From the IMG/VR virus record IMGVR_UViG_3300034101_002296, positions 1-64,000 of that record: 64,000 nucleotides of DNA; one strand, written 5' to 3'. Below, one piece after another: positions 16,659-25,446 of the stretch. The DNA is from a virus. How positions within the stretch are numbered: the stretch's first letter is position 1; each line of letters begins with the position of its first letter. The translations under genes were made by a program, and so were the position numbers. The notes beneath the pieces are model-generated. The model was not told where the DNA came from. It saw nothing but the letters and a program-made list of their open reading frames with translations, and made no database searches.

Positions 16659-17706
16659 TAATCTCGGCTATGGTATAGCTGGATATAATCTACTGAAAGA
16701 ATTATATCAAATAGATAATACAATTGCATTATATCCAATTTCAAGACCAGAAAATATGGATGATACCCATATTATATCTATAAGTATTAATAATCAACTT
16801 TATTTTGATAAACATAGACCGTGTATAAAATTATGGCATCAACATGATTTACAGACCAAAGTTGGTAATGGTACATATTTTGGTTTTCCAATATTTGAAT
16901 TAACCAAATTTAATTCTCATGAAATAGTCAGTTTATCTCATTGTGATAAAATTATGGTATGTTCTAACTGGGCAAAAGAAGTCGTAATGAATAATGTGAA
17001 TAAATTTGATCAATCAGACATTCATGTAATTCCGCTTGGTGTAGATGCTACTGTATTTAGGCCATGTACACTGCCAAATAAAAGGTCAACTACAGTCTTT
17101 CTCAATTGTGGAAAATGGGAAATTAGAAAAGGTCACGATATTATTGTTGAGTGTTTTAATAGGGCATTTACCTATCATGACGATGTAGAACTATGGATGT
17201 TATGCGATAATCCTTTTATAGGCGAACAAAATAATGAATGGAAAAGCCTATATAAAAACTCACAGCTGGGTGAAAAAATAAGGATAATACCTAGACAGCA
17301 AACCCAAAAAGATGTGTATAATATTATGAGGCTCTCAGATTGTGGAATATTTCCATCTAGGGCTGAAGGGTGGAATTTAGAGTTACTTGAAATGATGTCA
17401 TGCGGAAAACATGTAATTACTACCAACTATTCTGCACATACAGAGTTTTGCAATAATCAAAATGCCATGCTTATAGATGTCGATAATCTAGAGACAGCGT
17501 TTGATGGAGTATTTTTTGATGGTAAATGTGGTTTTTGGGCTGAGTTGTCTGATAATCAAAAAGAAGAAACTATAAGTCATATGAGGCTGGTGCATAAGAA
17601 AAAACAGAACGGTGAACTAAATATTAATGTAGATGGTATTCAGACAGCAGAAAAATTTTCATGGCAAAACTCAGCTAAAGGAATATTAAATGCAACTCGA
17701 CTTTAG
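16633..17706 (+). CDS. Family 4 glycosyltransferase
   Basis: A 357-residue GT-B enzyme with a clear GT4 C-terminal domain: FLNCGKWEIRKGHDIIVE near residue 156, IIPRQQTQKDVYNIMRLSD, and SRAEGWNLELLEMMSCGKHV, the E-x7-E donor site. The N-terminal domain has a glycine loop (NNLGYGIAGYNLL) and VCSNWAKEVV. GT4 enzymes transfer sugars from nucleotide donors with retention. It closes the first glycan cluster and overlaps the protease gene by 17 bases. Confidence 0.88.
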   Translation: MINFIAPINNLGYGIAGYNLLKELYQIDNTIALYPISRPENMDDTHIISISINNQLYFDKHRPCIKLWHQHDLQTKVGNGTYFGFPIFELTKFNSHEIVSLSHCDKIMVCSNWAKEVVMNNVNKFDQSDIHVIPLGVDATVFRPCTLPNKRSTTVFLNCGKWEIRKGHDIIVECFNRAFTYHDDVELWMLCDNPFIGEQNNEWKSLYKNSQLGEKIRIIPRQQTQKDVYNIMRLSDCGIFPSRAEGWNLELLEMMSCGKHVITTNYSAHTEFCNNQNAMLIDVDNLETAFDGVFFDGKCGFWAELSDNQKEETISHMRLVHKKKQNGELNINVDGIQTAEKFSWQNSAKGILNATRL

Positions 17707-18619
17707 TACTCCATCAAAAATTCTAAAGACGTACAAGGATGGATTCGTCGGTAGCATTTGTGATCCAGAAGATACTGATAAATTATTGGGTGAATTAAGA
17801 CATCCATTATTCGGTGCTGCTGCATATAAATTATATGGAACAGGAAAAGGAAAATTATCTCTTCCATTTAAAAATCTATTAAAATTCGATCCTAATTTTG
17901 GTCCTTCAGAAAGACAAGTAGTTGGTGATTGTGTCTCACACTCTACTCGTAATGCAATAGATATCACTAGAAGCTGTGAAATTATCAATGGAGAAAATGA
18001 AGAGTTTGTTGCTCGCGGTGCTACAGAAGGCATATATGGTTCACGCGGACACGGTGGTGAAGGCATGACATGTTCTGGTGCGGCAAGATTTGTCAAACAA
18101 ACTGGTGGTGTATTAATTAGACAAAAATATGACAATATTGATTTAACATCATATCAAGGTAAACTTGCATCGTCTTGGGGACGAAGCGGGCCACCTAAGA
18201 CGCTTATAGAAGAAGCACAAAAGAGGCCAGTAAGAACAGCCAGTTTAATAACAACCGTAGAAGAGGCCAGAGACGCTCTGGCAAATGGATATGGCATAAG
18301 CGTATGTTCAATGTTTGGATTCAGTTCTCGTAGAGATAAGTATGGTATAGCCGCCCCATCTGGATCTTGGGCGCACGCTATGGCTTGGATAGCCGCAGAT
18401 GATACCCATGAAATATATAATGAAACTCTTTTCTTGGTTCAAAATAGTTGGGGAGTTTGGAATAATGGCCCAAAACGACACGATCAACCAGATGGAAGTT
18501 TTTGGATTAGAGAATCTGTAGCCCGTGATATGTTAGGCTCTAGTGGATCATGGGTGTTTAGTGATGTTGATGGCTTTCCAGCAAGAAATATAGATTGGAC
18601 TCTTGATGAGGTATTTTAA
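17690..18619 (+). CDS. Papain-like (C1) cysteine protease
   Basis: A 309-residue protein with a complete papain-type catalytic set in order: Cys81 in VVGDCVSHST, His229 in GSWAHAMAW and Asn252 in LVQNSWGVW. EEARDALANGYGISV near residue 190 is also typical of the fold. No signal peptide or long inhibitory propeptide is seen, so action inside the cell or within the virion is likely. Possible roles are prohead maturation or host protein cleavage; neither is shown. It precedes a group of small membrane proteins. Confidence 0.8.
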   Translation: MQLDFSTPSKILKTYKDGFVGSICDPEDTDKLLGELRHPLFGAAAYKLYGTGKGKLSLPFKNLLKFDPNFGPSERQVVGDCVSHSTRNAIDITRSCEIINGENEEFVARGATEGIYGSRGHGGEGMTCSGAARFVKQTGGVLIRQKYDNIDLTSYQGKLASSWGRSGPPKTLIEEAQKRPVRTASLITTVEEARDALANGYGISVCSMFGFSSRRDKYGIAAPSGSWAHAMAWIAADDTHEIYNETLFLVQNSWGVWNNGPKRHDQPDGSFWIRESVARDMLGSSGSWVFSDVDGFPARNIDWTLDEVF

Positions 18620-18620
18620 T

Positions 18621-18944
18621 ATGAGAAATCTTAAATTTGTAGCTTTATCACTTACATTATTATTGCCATTTATATTTCATGGAGTAATACAAACTCAAGA
18701 TTCTAACTTTAGTTCATCAAAAATAAACATAGAAGATCTTGTGTATAGTGCTAATAATGCTTTTAGTAAGGCAGAAAAAGAAATATTTGAAATTAAGCCA
18801 AAACCAGATGACAATATAATTAGACCAAATCCAGATCCTAAAAAGTGTCCATGCAAAGGAACTGGAAGAATAATACACGGTGATGGACATACAACAGAAT
18901 GTCCATTTCATGGCGCGGGGTTAATAATCAAACAACATCAATAG
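18621..18944 (+). CDS. Small exported protein with zinc-binding motifs
   Basis: A 107-residue protein with a signal or anchor segment (FVALSLTLLLPFIFHGV) at residues 5-21, a Pro/Asp-rich linker and a C-terminal cluster CPCKGTGRI, HGDGH and CPFHG. The first resembles the DnaJ-type CxCxGxG zinc motif. The ATG at 18621 places the signal at the N-terminus and avoids most of the overlap with the protease gene. Role unknown. Confidence 0.65.
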   Translation: MRNLKFVALSLTLLLPFIFHGVIQTQDSNFSSSKINIEDLVYSANNAFSKAEKEIFEIKPKPDDNIIRPNPDPKKCPCKGTGRIIHGDGHTTECPFHGAGLIIKQHQ

Positions 18945-18953
18945 GAGCGAAAA

Positions 18954-19130
18954 ATGAATAAAGTCAAATCTTTACTCACTTCAAGACGTTTTTGGGTTGC
19001 AGCAATTGGTTTAGCAACAGTAGTTTCATCTGAATTATTTGGTGTTCAACTTGATCATGAGCAACTTTTAGCGGTTACCAGTATTGTTGTAGCATGGGTA
19101 GTTGGAGATACTATTAGAGAGACAAAATGA
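18954..19130 (+). CDS. Holin-like small membrane protein, 58 aa
   Basis: Starts at ATG 18954 after TAGGAGCGAAAA, a good ribosome site, and ends in an ATGA overlap with the next gene. Two hydrophobic stretches (FWVAAIGLATVVSS and LAVTSIVVAWVVGD) with a basic N-terminus resemble small phage holins, which permeabilise the inner membrane at lysis. The holin call is based on topology only. Confidence 0.55.
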   Translation: MNKVKSLLTSRRFWVAAIGLATVVSSELFGVQLDHEQLLAVTSIVVAWVVGDTIRETK

Positions 19131-19444
19131 TGAAAGATATTTTAGGTTTATTAACTCCTACTCAATGGATTGTCTTGGGGTGTGGTGTATTGATGCTAAT
19201 ACTTGGTTCTAAAGATTATGTAGTATCAAATGTAAAAAGTTTGTTTGATAATAAACAGGAAGTAACACCCAAACCAACTACTAATACAGATTTAACATCT
19301 ATAGTAGCAAAGTGGGAAATATTATCAAATGCCTGTAAACAAGCTAATTTACTTGATGCTTACAATAAATTACAAGAAGTATTTCCAATGTTGGTATCTG
19401 TATATACACTAGAAAAAAATAGGAAAACTATTGATGAAAAGTAA
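19127..19444 (+). CDS. Membrane-anchored small protein, 105 aa
   Basis: Not recognised. One transmembrane segment (WIVLGCGVLMLILG) near residue 14 is followed by a short polar linker and a helical domain. It sits in a series of small overlapping genes after the holin-like gene and could be part of a lysis or virion-membrane group. Confidence 0.6.
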   Translation: MMKDILGLLTPTQWIVLGCGVLMLILGSKDYVVSNVKSLFDNKQEVTPKPTTNTDLTSIVAKWEILSNACKQANLLDAYNKLQEVFPMLVSVYTLEKNRKTIDEK

Positions 19445-19874
19445 TTATTTGCTTATTGCTGGATTAGCTCTGGTGGTTTTTGTATTTCTAAGCAAAATAT
19501 CTGGAGTAGAAAAGGATGTCACTCCAAGCCTTGGTATACAAAAACCAACAGATGCTATAGCACAACAAGTGTCTAAGATCACTAATATAGTCACAAATGA
19601 TACTGATAGATTAAACCTAGCAGTGTTTAATAAAGTATTTGCTGATAGAATTATATCATATGATATAGATACGCAAAAATTAAATCATTTATACACACTG
19701 GCTGGTAAATATTTTTTTGGGGATTCGCTCAAAGATAAATATGCAGATCTTGACATTTTCTTAATCAATAGTATAATAGACACGGTTGGAGATAAAAATC
19801 ATATACTATCTGATAATGAAAAGTTACTACTACAAGAAAAATTCTATGGAATTGCTTGGTACTTGAATAATTGA
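19434..19874 (+). CDS. Membrane-anchored small protein, 146 aa
   Basis: Not recognised. The N-terminus YLLIAGLALVVFVFLS is a membrane anchor or uncleaved signal, followed by a soluble helical domain. AGGA lies upstream of the ATG at 19434. It overlaps the previous gene by 11 bases. The arrangement of several single-span proteins in a row suggests a joint membrane complex. Confidence 0.6.
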   Translation: MKSNYLLIAGLALVVFVFLSKISGVEKDVTPSLGIQKPTDAIAQQVSKITNIVTNDTDRLNLAVFNKVFADRIISYDIDTQKLNHLYTLAGKYFFGDSLKDKYADLDIFLINSIIDTVGDKNHILSDNEKLLLQEKFYGIAWYLNN

Positions 19875-19884
19875 AAGGAAAATA

Positions 19885-20112
19885 ATGGATATTTTAGGAG
19901 CGGCTGAAAGCAGATTACAATCTATTATAGACGAAAATTCTTTTATTATCAATGTCTTAGTTAAAGATCAATCTAAGAATAATTCTTTAAATGAATTATT
20001 GAATGCTATTAGACAGTATCAAAGTGCGGCATCACAATTAGAAATTGTCAAAAATCTAAAATCACAAGTCCAATATACTACAACTAATTCTGATGCAAAA
20101 GAACCAACATGA
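19885..20112 (+). CDS. Hypothetical small helical protein, 75 aa
   Basis: Not recognised. A soluble, mainly helical protein without Cys or membrane segments. AAGGAAA lies upstream of the ATG. It overlaps the next gene by four bases. Confidence 0.55.
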   Translation: MDILGAAESRLQSIIDENSFIINVLVKDQSKNNSLNELLNAIRQYQSAASQLEIVKNLKSQVQYTTTNSDAKEPT

Positions 20113-20477
20113 AAGTAGCATTGACACTAATTGTCGTGCAACAAAATCCTAATGTACAGTATTCGCACGATGATTTTTTCAAATTCTTGCTCACAGAAGA
20201 AGGTCAATTTCCTAGTAAATATATCTCTACCAAAGATATAACAGATACCGCGAGGGACTTATTTTCTGAATATGTTAGTGTGTACTTTGATTGGACTTCA
20301 ATTGAGTTGATGGACTTTAGAAAAGTAAATACCACAGATTGTGAAGTAGTTTATGCAATAAAATTACCTAATTTGCTTGGTATAGAAAAACGTGGAAAAT
20401 TTGTTTCACACAACAATAAGCCAAATTTCGAAAGTTTTTATGGAAGAATTCTATCAAGAAAATTCAGAATATTCTAA
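20109..20477 (+). CDS. Hypothetical protein, 122 aa
   Basis: Not recognised. A mixed alpha/beta protein with the segments VALTLIVVQQNPNVQYS and CEVVYAIKLPNLLGI. It overlaps its neighbours on both sides, which supports it as part of the same transcript. Confidence 0.55.
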   Translation: MKVALTLIVVQQNPNVQYSHDDFFKFLLTEEGQFPSKYISTKDITDTARDLFSEYVSVYFDWTSIELMDFRKVNTTDCEVVYAIKLPNLLGIEKRGKFVSHNNKPNFESFYGRILSRKFRIF

Positions 20478-20769
20478 GCTAGATGTGTTAGCACAACTAT
20501 CTCTATACATTGAAAAAGAAACTAATGAATTAATGTTTGTTTGTGATTGGGACAATACACAAGATGGGGTAAAATATATATCACAGATCATATTTGAGTT
20601 AAAGTATGGAGATATTCTAGAAAGAATATTACAACATTTATACTCCCAATGTGTAGAAAATAATAGGCTTGATGAGTTTAATGAAATCAAGAATAATTTA
20701 TCACAATTACATAAAAACAAAATATCGAGCAATAATAGTATTGTAGTGCGCCCAAGAGATATCAAATAA
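20440..20769 (+). CDS. Hypothetical protein, 109 aa
   Basis: Not recognised. An acidic helical protein with an N-terminal MEEFYQENSEYSKLDVLAQL and a strand LMFVCDWDNTQDG. The ATG at 20440 is preferred because an upstream in-frame ATG at 20392 would double the overlap with the preceding gene. Confidence 0.55.
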   Translation: MEEFYQENSEYSKLDVLAQLSLYIEKETNELMFVCDWDNTQDGVKYISQIIFELKYGDILERILQHLYSQCVENNRLDEFNEIKNNLSQLHKNKISSNNSIVVRPRDIK

Positions 20770-20790
20770 TTCATCCAGTGAGGGATAATT

Positions 20791-21414
20791 ATGCACAAAA
20801 TAAAAAAAATAGCTTGGGAAAGTTGGAATTCTAAAGTAGAAGAATCTTTATCTGATAATGCCCTTAGTGAGGCAAGCGTAAGCTTGCTAGAAGATTCGGA
20901 TGACGAGTATCCATTACTTGCACATGATTTGTTATTTCAGAACAAAATAGTTCATACCCCTATGGGTCCATACCCACAAGATTCTCTATTAAAACCTTCT
21001 GATAGATGGGATTGCTGGATCGGACATACAAATTTTGATGTAACAGTTAATATTGCAGAAATAATTGAAAAAATAGAAGGAGTTGAAGCCTTAAAAATTA
21101 TGGGTAGATATTCTTTTTTTATAGGGGTTGCTAGACTATTTAATATTAAGCACGTAAGAAAAGATATAGAAAATGCTATCTGTAATTATACAGAAGAAGA
21201 AATATTATCAGATAATGATCTACGACAAACCGTAGATTTGGTCAAGAAACAGTTGCAATCTGTCGATTACTGGTCTATACTAGTGTCTCCAGACGGTGAA
21301 GTAGAATACATAGCTTCTGATAAAATGGATAAAACTTACTTAGACGGACTAAATAAGTTAACGGTTATGAAAAATAAAAAGGGTGGAATTATCTTAAGAG
21401 GTACTAATGGATAA
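20791..21414 (+). CDS. Phage hypothetical protein, 207 aa
   Basis: Not recognised by family. The sequence is soluble with a central HTPMGPYPQDSLLKPSDRWDCW segment (no more than moderate complexity) and a helical middle. It overlaps the sigma-like gene by 8 bases, so the two are probably co-expressed. A GAGG sequence precedes the ATG. Confidence 0.6.
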   Translation: MHKIKKIAWESWNSKVEESLSDNALSEASVSLLEDSDDEYPLLAHDLLFQNKIVHTPMGPYPQDSLLKPSDRWDCWIGHTNFDVTVNIAEIIEKIEGVEALKIMGRYSFFIGVARLFNIKHVRKDIENAICNYTEEEILSDNDLRQTVDLVKKQLQSVDYWSILVSPDGEVEYIASDKMDKTYLDGLNKLTVMKNKKGGIILRGTNG

Positions 21415-21868
21415 AAATATTGAAAACTATTTGAAAGACAGCAACATACGTAATATAATAAATTCTGTGTCCAATAAGTTCATGTATGCATTAGACCATA
21501 ATGACATATCTTCTATTGCTATGGTAACATTATGGAAATGCATAGAAAAGTATGACCCAACAAAGGGTGCAAAGTTTACATCTTATCTATATCAACAGCT
21601 TTTATATGCTCTTAAAAATGAACTAAAAAAGAAAAATATAGAATATGCTTCGGACAGCATAGAACAACCAATAAGTTTTTCTATTAAGAATGAAGTATTT
21701 GACATATTAGAGAGCCTGCCTAGCGGTATGAAAACTCTATTAGAGCAAAGATTTTTTCATAATATGACCATGACTGAAATTGCTGACGAGAATGGCTATA
21801 GTAGAGAAACAGCAAGAAGAAGATTAAAAAAAGCTATTAGGATGTGTAAAAATCTAGTTAAAAGTTAA
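21407..21868 (+). CDS. RNA polymerase sigma-70-like factor
   Basis: A 153-residue sigma-type protein. Region 2 is visible as TLWKCIEKYDPTKGAKFTSY (residues about 46-65), the core-binding helix with its KF/Y-Y end. Region 4 is LPSGMKTLLEQRFFHNMTMT (residues about 104-123), followed by a helix-turn-helix ending SRETARRRLKKAI. There is no separate region 3. A phage-encoded sigma factor would redirect host RNA polymerase to later genes; the adjacent gene at 21955 is a plausible target. Confidence 0.82.
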   Translation: MDKNIENYLKDSNIRNIINSVSNKFMYALDHNDISSIAMVTLWKCIEKYDPTKGAKFTSYLYQQLLYALKNELKKKNIEYASDSIEQPISFSIKNEVFDILESLPSGMKTLLEQRFFHNMTMTEIADENGYSRETARRRLKKAIRMCKNLVKS

Positions 21869-21900
21869 TACCATTTTGTGTATATAGCTATGGACATGGA

Positions 21901-21928
21901 TTGTATTTAGGATAATTAGGATTATGTT
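21901..21928 (+). promoter_or_regulatory. Weak promoter candidate before virion-like gene
   Basis: TTGTAT at 21901-21906 and TATGTT at 21923-21928 have a 16-base spacer. They lie in an 86-base gap after the sigma-like gene and upstream of a probable abundant virion protein. The -10 match is weak, and recognition by the phage sigma factor may follow other rules. Confidence 0.35.
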
Positions 21929-21954
21929 ATATTCAAATTACATGGAGCATAATT

Positions 21955-22635
21955 ATGCCAGTTCCTACATCTAAAGCTAATTATCTAAAAAATACAACAG
22001 GTGGCGCTTATAGTAGTACCAGACAGGGTGGAACTATCCTTGGCAATACTACAACAAGCACTGAAAGAATTACCAAAGCTCTTGCACTCAAGGATAATGC
22101 CACAGAATATACAGATGGCACTTTACCAAGAGTGAAAGATAATGGTCTTAGTCACAATCGTAAACCATACTCTAGTGGCACATTTGCCTATAGCGAAGCT
22201 GGTAAATATGTAATTGCAGCGAGTAGTGCTACACTATCTGGTGCTGCTAATACTAATATTCTAATTACTGGTAGGGGTGATAATACTAGATCTATTGCTC
22301 AATTTGAGCATGATTTTGGTGCTACTACTACTAGCTTTATTAGAAGTAATAGATTTGCCAGAAGTGGATATCTCAACAATGGTACTAAGCTTCAGTCGCG
22401 TAGACTATTCCTTAATGCTGCTGGTACAGCATCTGCTAAACCCACTGCTCTTAATACATTTAGTAGTGGTTATATGTGGAGTCCAGTTAATGATAATAAA
22501 GCTCGTCATATAGATAATGCCGCTAATCCAACCAGAGCAGTTCCCGGTGAACTAGTTATGAAGGTAGACTTCGTAACATTATCTGTGGCTAGTGGTGGCG
22601 ACTTCTTCAATTATAAAGCAATAACTGGTATGTGA
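21955..22635 (+). CDS. Probable virion structural protein, 226 aa
   Basis: Family not recognised. The protein is rich in Thr, Ser, Gly, Ala and Asn, with no Cys and few charged clusters, as in capsid or tail surface proteins. It stands alone, with a promoter candidate and a GGAG ribosome site upstream and a strong hairpin downstream, as expected for a highly expressed virion component. Identity (capsid, decoration or tail) cannot be decided. Confidence 0.55.
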   Translation: MPVPTSKANYLKNTTGGAYSSTRQGGTILGNTTTSTERITKALALKDNATEYTDGTLPRVKDNGLSHNRKPYSSGTFAYSEAGKYVIAASSATLSGAANTNILITGRGDNTRSIAQFEHDFGATTTSFIRSNRFARSGYLNNGTKLQSRRLFLNAAGTASAKPTALNTFSSGYMWSPVNDNKARHIDNAANPTRAVPGELVMKVDFVTLSVASGGDFFNYKAITGM

Positions 22636-22648
22636 TTTATGTTGGTGT

Positions 22649-22679
22649 GACATAGGGGGTATTAAAAGCCCCCTGTGTC
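22649..22679 (+). terminator. Strong hairpin without T tract
   Basis: GACATAGGGGG pairs with CCCCCTGTGTC around a 9-base AT-rich loop (11 pairs, one G:U). It follows the virion-like gene by 13 bases. There is no T run, so it may act as an mRNA stabiliser or need a cofactor to terminate. Confidence 0.55.
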
Positions 22680-22711
22680 TACCAAAATAATATCCTATAA
22701 GGAGTGCTATA

Positions 22712-23044
22712 ATGAACGATGCTTTAAATATTTGGTCACTATTTCACAATATCATAGAAGTACTTGGTATTATATTTATACCATTCATTGCTTGGGTTAT
22801 GTTAACATTGGTTAATCATGGCAAACAAATAATTATTCTTGAAGAAAAAGTCAATGATTCATTAAATAGAAGAATGCTGTCTTTAGAAGATAGGGTTGTT
22901 GGAATGGAAAGCAGACTAGAATCTAAAATAGATGCAATAGAGAAAAATGTAATTGATTGTAAGATATCAATAAATGAAAAGGCATCTTCGTTAAATCATA
23001 TCATACAAAAAATTGAAATACTACTCAATAAAGTAACACACTAA
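22712..23044 (+). CDS. Membrane-anchored coiled-coil protein, 110 aa
   Basis: An N-terminal hydrophobic segment (VLGIIFIPFIAWVMLTLV) is followed by a long coiled-coil (EEKVNDSLNRRMLSLEDRVV and onward). TAAGGAG precedes the ATG. The single span plus coiled-coil resembles phage spanin or membrane-tether proteins, but no lipobox or partner is seen. Function open. Confidence 0.6.
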   Translation: MNDALNIWSLFHNIIEVLGIIFIPFIAWVMLTLVNHGKQIIILEEKVNDSLNRRMLSLEDRVVGMESRLESKIDAIEKNVIDCKISINEKASSLNHIIQKIEILLNKVTH

Positions 23045-23047
23045 CAT

Positions 23048-23230
23048 ATGATACAAATCTTAGTTAATTCTATTATCAAAGAGCTTGGAATTAAAAAGAG
23101 TTTAGTTGACAAAATCACTACTTTGGCCGATAATGTAAATATCTATCAAAGGGATGATAAGACAGTAATTGAAATAAATCTCAATAAGATAACTATCACA
23201 CTAGAAAAAGATCCATCAGAGAAAGATTAA
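23048..23230 (+). CDS. Hypothetical small protein, 60 aa
   Basis: Not recognised. A short alpha/beta protein (VDKITTLADNVNIYQRDDK) starting 3 bases after the coiled-coil gene and ending 2 bases before the ribonucleotide reductase gene. The tight packing supports it as real. Confidence 0.55.
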   Translation: MIQILVNSIIKELGIKKSLVDKITTLADNVNIYQRDDKTVIEINLNKITITLEKDPSEKD

Positions 23231-23232
23231 AT

Positions 23233-25431
23233 ATGTCACTTAAAGCTCTTATGAATTATACGTTTGTGTCTAAGTACGCTAGATGGTGTCCAGAAAAAAA
23301 AAGAAGAGAAACTTGGAATGAGGCAGTAGACAGAGTAAAGCAAATGATGATTGACAAATATATTGATCAGTCTAATCCGGCCCATAAAGAACTTCAGCAA
23401 GAAATTGAATGGGCTTATGAGATGATGAGGAAGAAGAGGGTGCTTGGTTCACAAAGAGCTTTACAATTTGGCGGAAGTCCTATCTTTAAACACAACGCTA
23501 GAATATATAATTGCATTGCCTCATACGTAGATCGCGTTAGATTCTTCCAAGAGTGCATGTATCTATTACTATGTGGATGTGGTACAGGATTCTCAGTACA
23601 AAAACACCATATTAATAAACTTCCTAATTTAGTAAAAACTAAATCTGGAAATAAAAAGTTTACTATATCTGATTCAATCGAAGGATGGTCTGATGCTATT
23701 GGAATATTAGTCTCTAGTTATTTTGAAGATACAGACTTATTTCCAGAATATAATGGTAAAAATATAACATTCGATTTTTCTGAAATTAGACCGGCTGGAG
23801 CATTTTTACAATCTAGTGGTGGTAAGGCTCCGGGTCCAGAGCCATTACGCAAAGCCTTAAATAATATTAAAAAACTATTAGATAAGAGTATGAAGTCTGG
23901 AATAGGAAAATTACTTCCAATAGAAGCATATGATATAGTTATGTATAGTGCTGACGCTGTAATTAGTGGTGGAGTCAGACGTAGTGCTACTATTTGTGTT
24001 TTTAGTCCAGACGATCAAGATATGGCAAAGGCCAAAACTGGTAATTGGTTTATTGAAAATCCACAACGCGGTAGATCAAATAACTCAGCATTATTATTGA
24101 GAAAAGAAACTACTAAAGAACAATTTAATGAGTTAATGCAATCTGTCAAAGATTTTGGAGAGCCGGGATTTGTATGGTCAGATTCAACTGAGTTAATTGT
24201 TAATCCTTGTGTTGAAATTGGTATGTGGCCCGTAGATATAGAAACTGGACAAACTGGCTGGCAGGCATGTAACCTAAGTACAATCAATTGTGCCAAAGTA
24301 AAAACAGAAAATGATTTTTATGATGCATGTAGGGCCGCATCTATAATTGGAACACTACAAGCAGGATTTAATAAATTTGATTATTTGGGTTCTGTGTCAG
24401 AAAGAATTATCTCAAGAGAAGCACTACTTGGTGTTTCTATGACCGGAATCATGGAACAATATGATATATGTCTTAATGATACCATACAAAGCGCTGGAGC
24501 AAATATTGTTAGAGATACCAACGCTAAAATAGCTAATATGATAGCAATTAATCAAGCCGCAAGAACTACATGTGTTAAACCAGAAGGTACATCAAGTTGC
24601 ATTTTAGGCACATCCAGCGGTATACATCCTCATCATGCTAAAAGATATATTCGTAAGGTCCAAGCAAATAAAATGGAACCAATATATCAATACTTCAAAT
24701 CAGTTAATCCAAGGGCATGTGAAGATAGTGTATGGTCAAATAATGATAGTGATGATGTCATTTCATTTTGCGTAGAAGTTCCAGATGGGTCTAAAATAAA
24801 AAATCAAATTGACGCCATACAATTATTAGAGCATGTAAAAAATACCCAAAAAAACTGGGTATTAAATGGTACAAACAAGCATTTATGTACACAACCTTGG
24901 CTGGTACATAACGTATCAAATACGATAAATATTAAGCCAGAAGAGTGGTCTATTGTTACTGACTACATATATAATAATAGAGAATACTTTTGTGGGATAT
25001 CATTATTGCCAATTACTGGAGATAAAGATTATCCACAGGCACCATTTACAACAGTTTATACTCCACACGAACAAGTAAAACATTATGGAGATGCTTCATT
25101 GTTTGTGAGCGGCTTAATAGAAGTGGCATTAGAACTATGGGAAGATAATTTATGGGCCGCTTGTGATTCCTTGCTTGGAATAGGACAAAAAATCAAGGGA
25201 TCAGAAAAGAAAGAATTTGCAAATAGATGTAAAAAGTTTGCAGGTAAATATTTTGATGGGGATTTACGAAAATTAACATACTGTATGAAGGACGTATTTA
25301 ACTGGAAAGAGTGGGTAGATCTAAATCGTGAATATCAAGATATAGATTTCACCAGCGTCATAGAAGAAACAAACAATACAAAAGCAGAACAGGAATGGGC
25401 TTGTTCTGGCGGAACATGTGAACTAGTATAA
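23233..25431 (+). CDS. nrdJ: Adenosylcobalamin-dependent (class II) ribonucleotide reductase
   Basis: This 732-residue enzyme reduces ribonucleotides to deoxyribonucleotides using a coenzyme B12 radical. It resembles the monomeric Lactobacillus-type reductase. Visible features are YNCIASYVD near residue 91 (active-site Cys), SGGVRRSATI near 244, NPCVEIG near 325 (radical Cys and Glu), ACNLSTINC near 345 (partner Cys), KPEGTSSCILGTSSG near 449, and a C-terminal CSGGTC pair for thiol exchange. A single chain suits action without oxygen and without a small subunit. It is followed by dUTPase and feeds the dNTP pool for the replication genes downstream. Confidence 0.92.
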   Translation: MSLKALMNYTFVSKYARWCPEKKRRETWNEAVDRVKQMMIDKYIDQSNPAHKELQQEIEWAYEMMRKKRVLGSQRALQFGGSPIFKHNARIYNCIASYVDRVRFFQECMYLLLCGCGTGFSVQKHHINKLPNLVKTKSGNKKFTISDSIEGWSDAIGILVSSYFEDTDLFPEYNGKNITFDFSEIRPAGAFLQSSGGKAPGPEPLRKALNNIKKLLDKSMKSGIGKLLPIEAYDIVMYSADAVISGGVRRSATICVFSPDDQDMAKAKTGNWFIENPQRGRSNNSALLLRKETTKEQFNELMQSVKDFGEPGFVWSDSTELIVNPCVEIGMWPVDIETGQTGWQACNLSTINCAKVKTENDFYDACRAASIIGTLQAGFNKFDYLGSVSERIISREALLGVSMTGIMEQYDICLNDTIQSAGANIVRDTNAKIANMIAINQAARTTCVKPEGTSSCILGTSSGIHPHHAKRYIRKVQANKMEPIYQYFKSVNPRACEDSVWSNNDSDDVISFCVEVPDGSKIKNQIDAIQLLEHVKNTQKNWVLNGTNKHLCTQPWLVHNVSNTINIKPEEWSIVTDYIYNNREYFCGISLLPITGDKDYPQAPFTTVYTPHEQVKHYGDASLFVSGLIEVALELWEDNLWAACDSLLGIGQKIKGSEKKEFANRCKKFAGKYFDGDLRKLTYCMKDVFNWKEWVDLNREYQDIDFTSVIEETNNTKAEQEWACSGGTCELV

Positions 25432-25446
25432 CATTGGAGACATATT

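Noticed and set aside
22277-22513. A 78-codon + strand frame inside the virion-like gene.
   Set aside because: It is a Leu/Ile/Val-rich shadow in another frame with no ribosome site.
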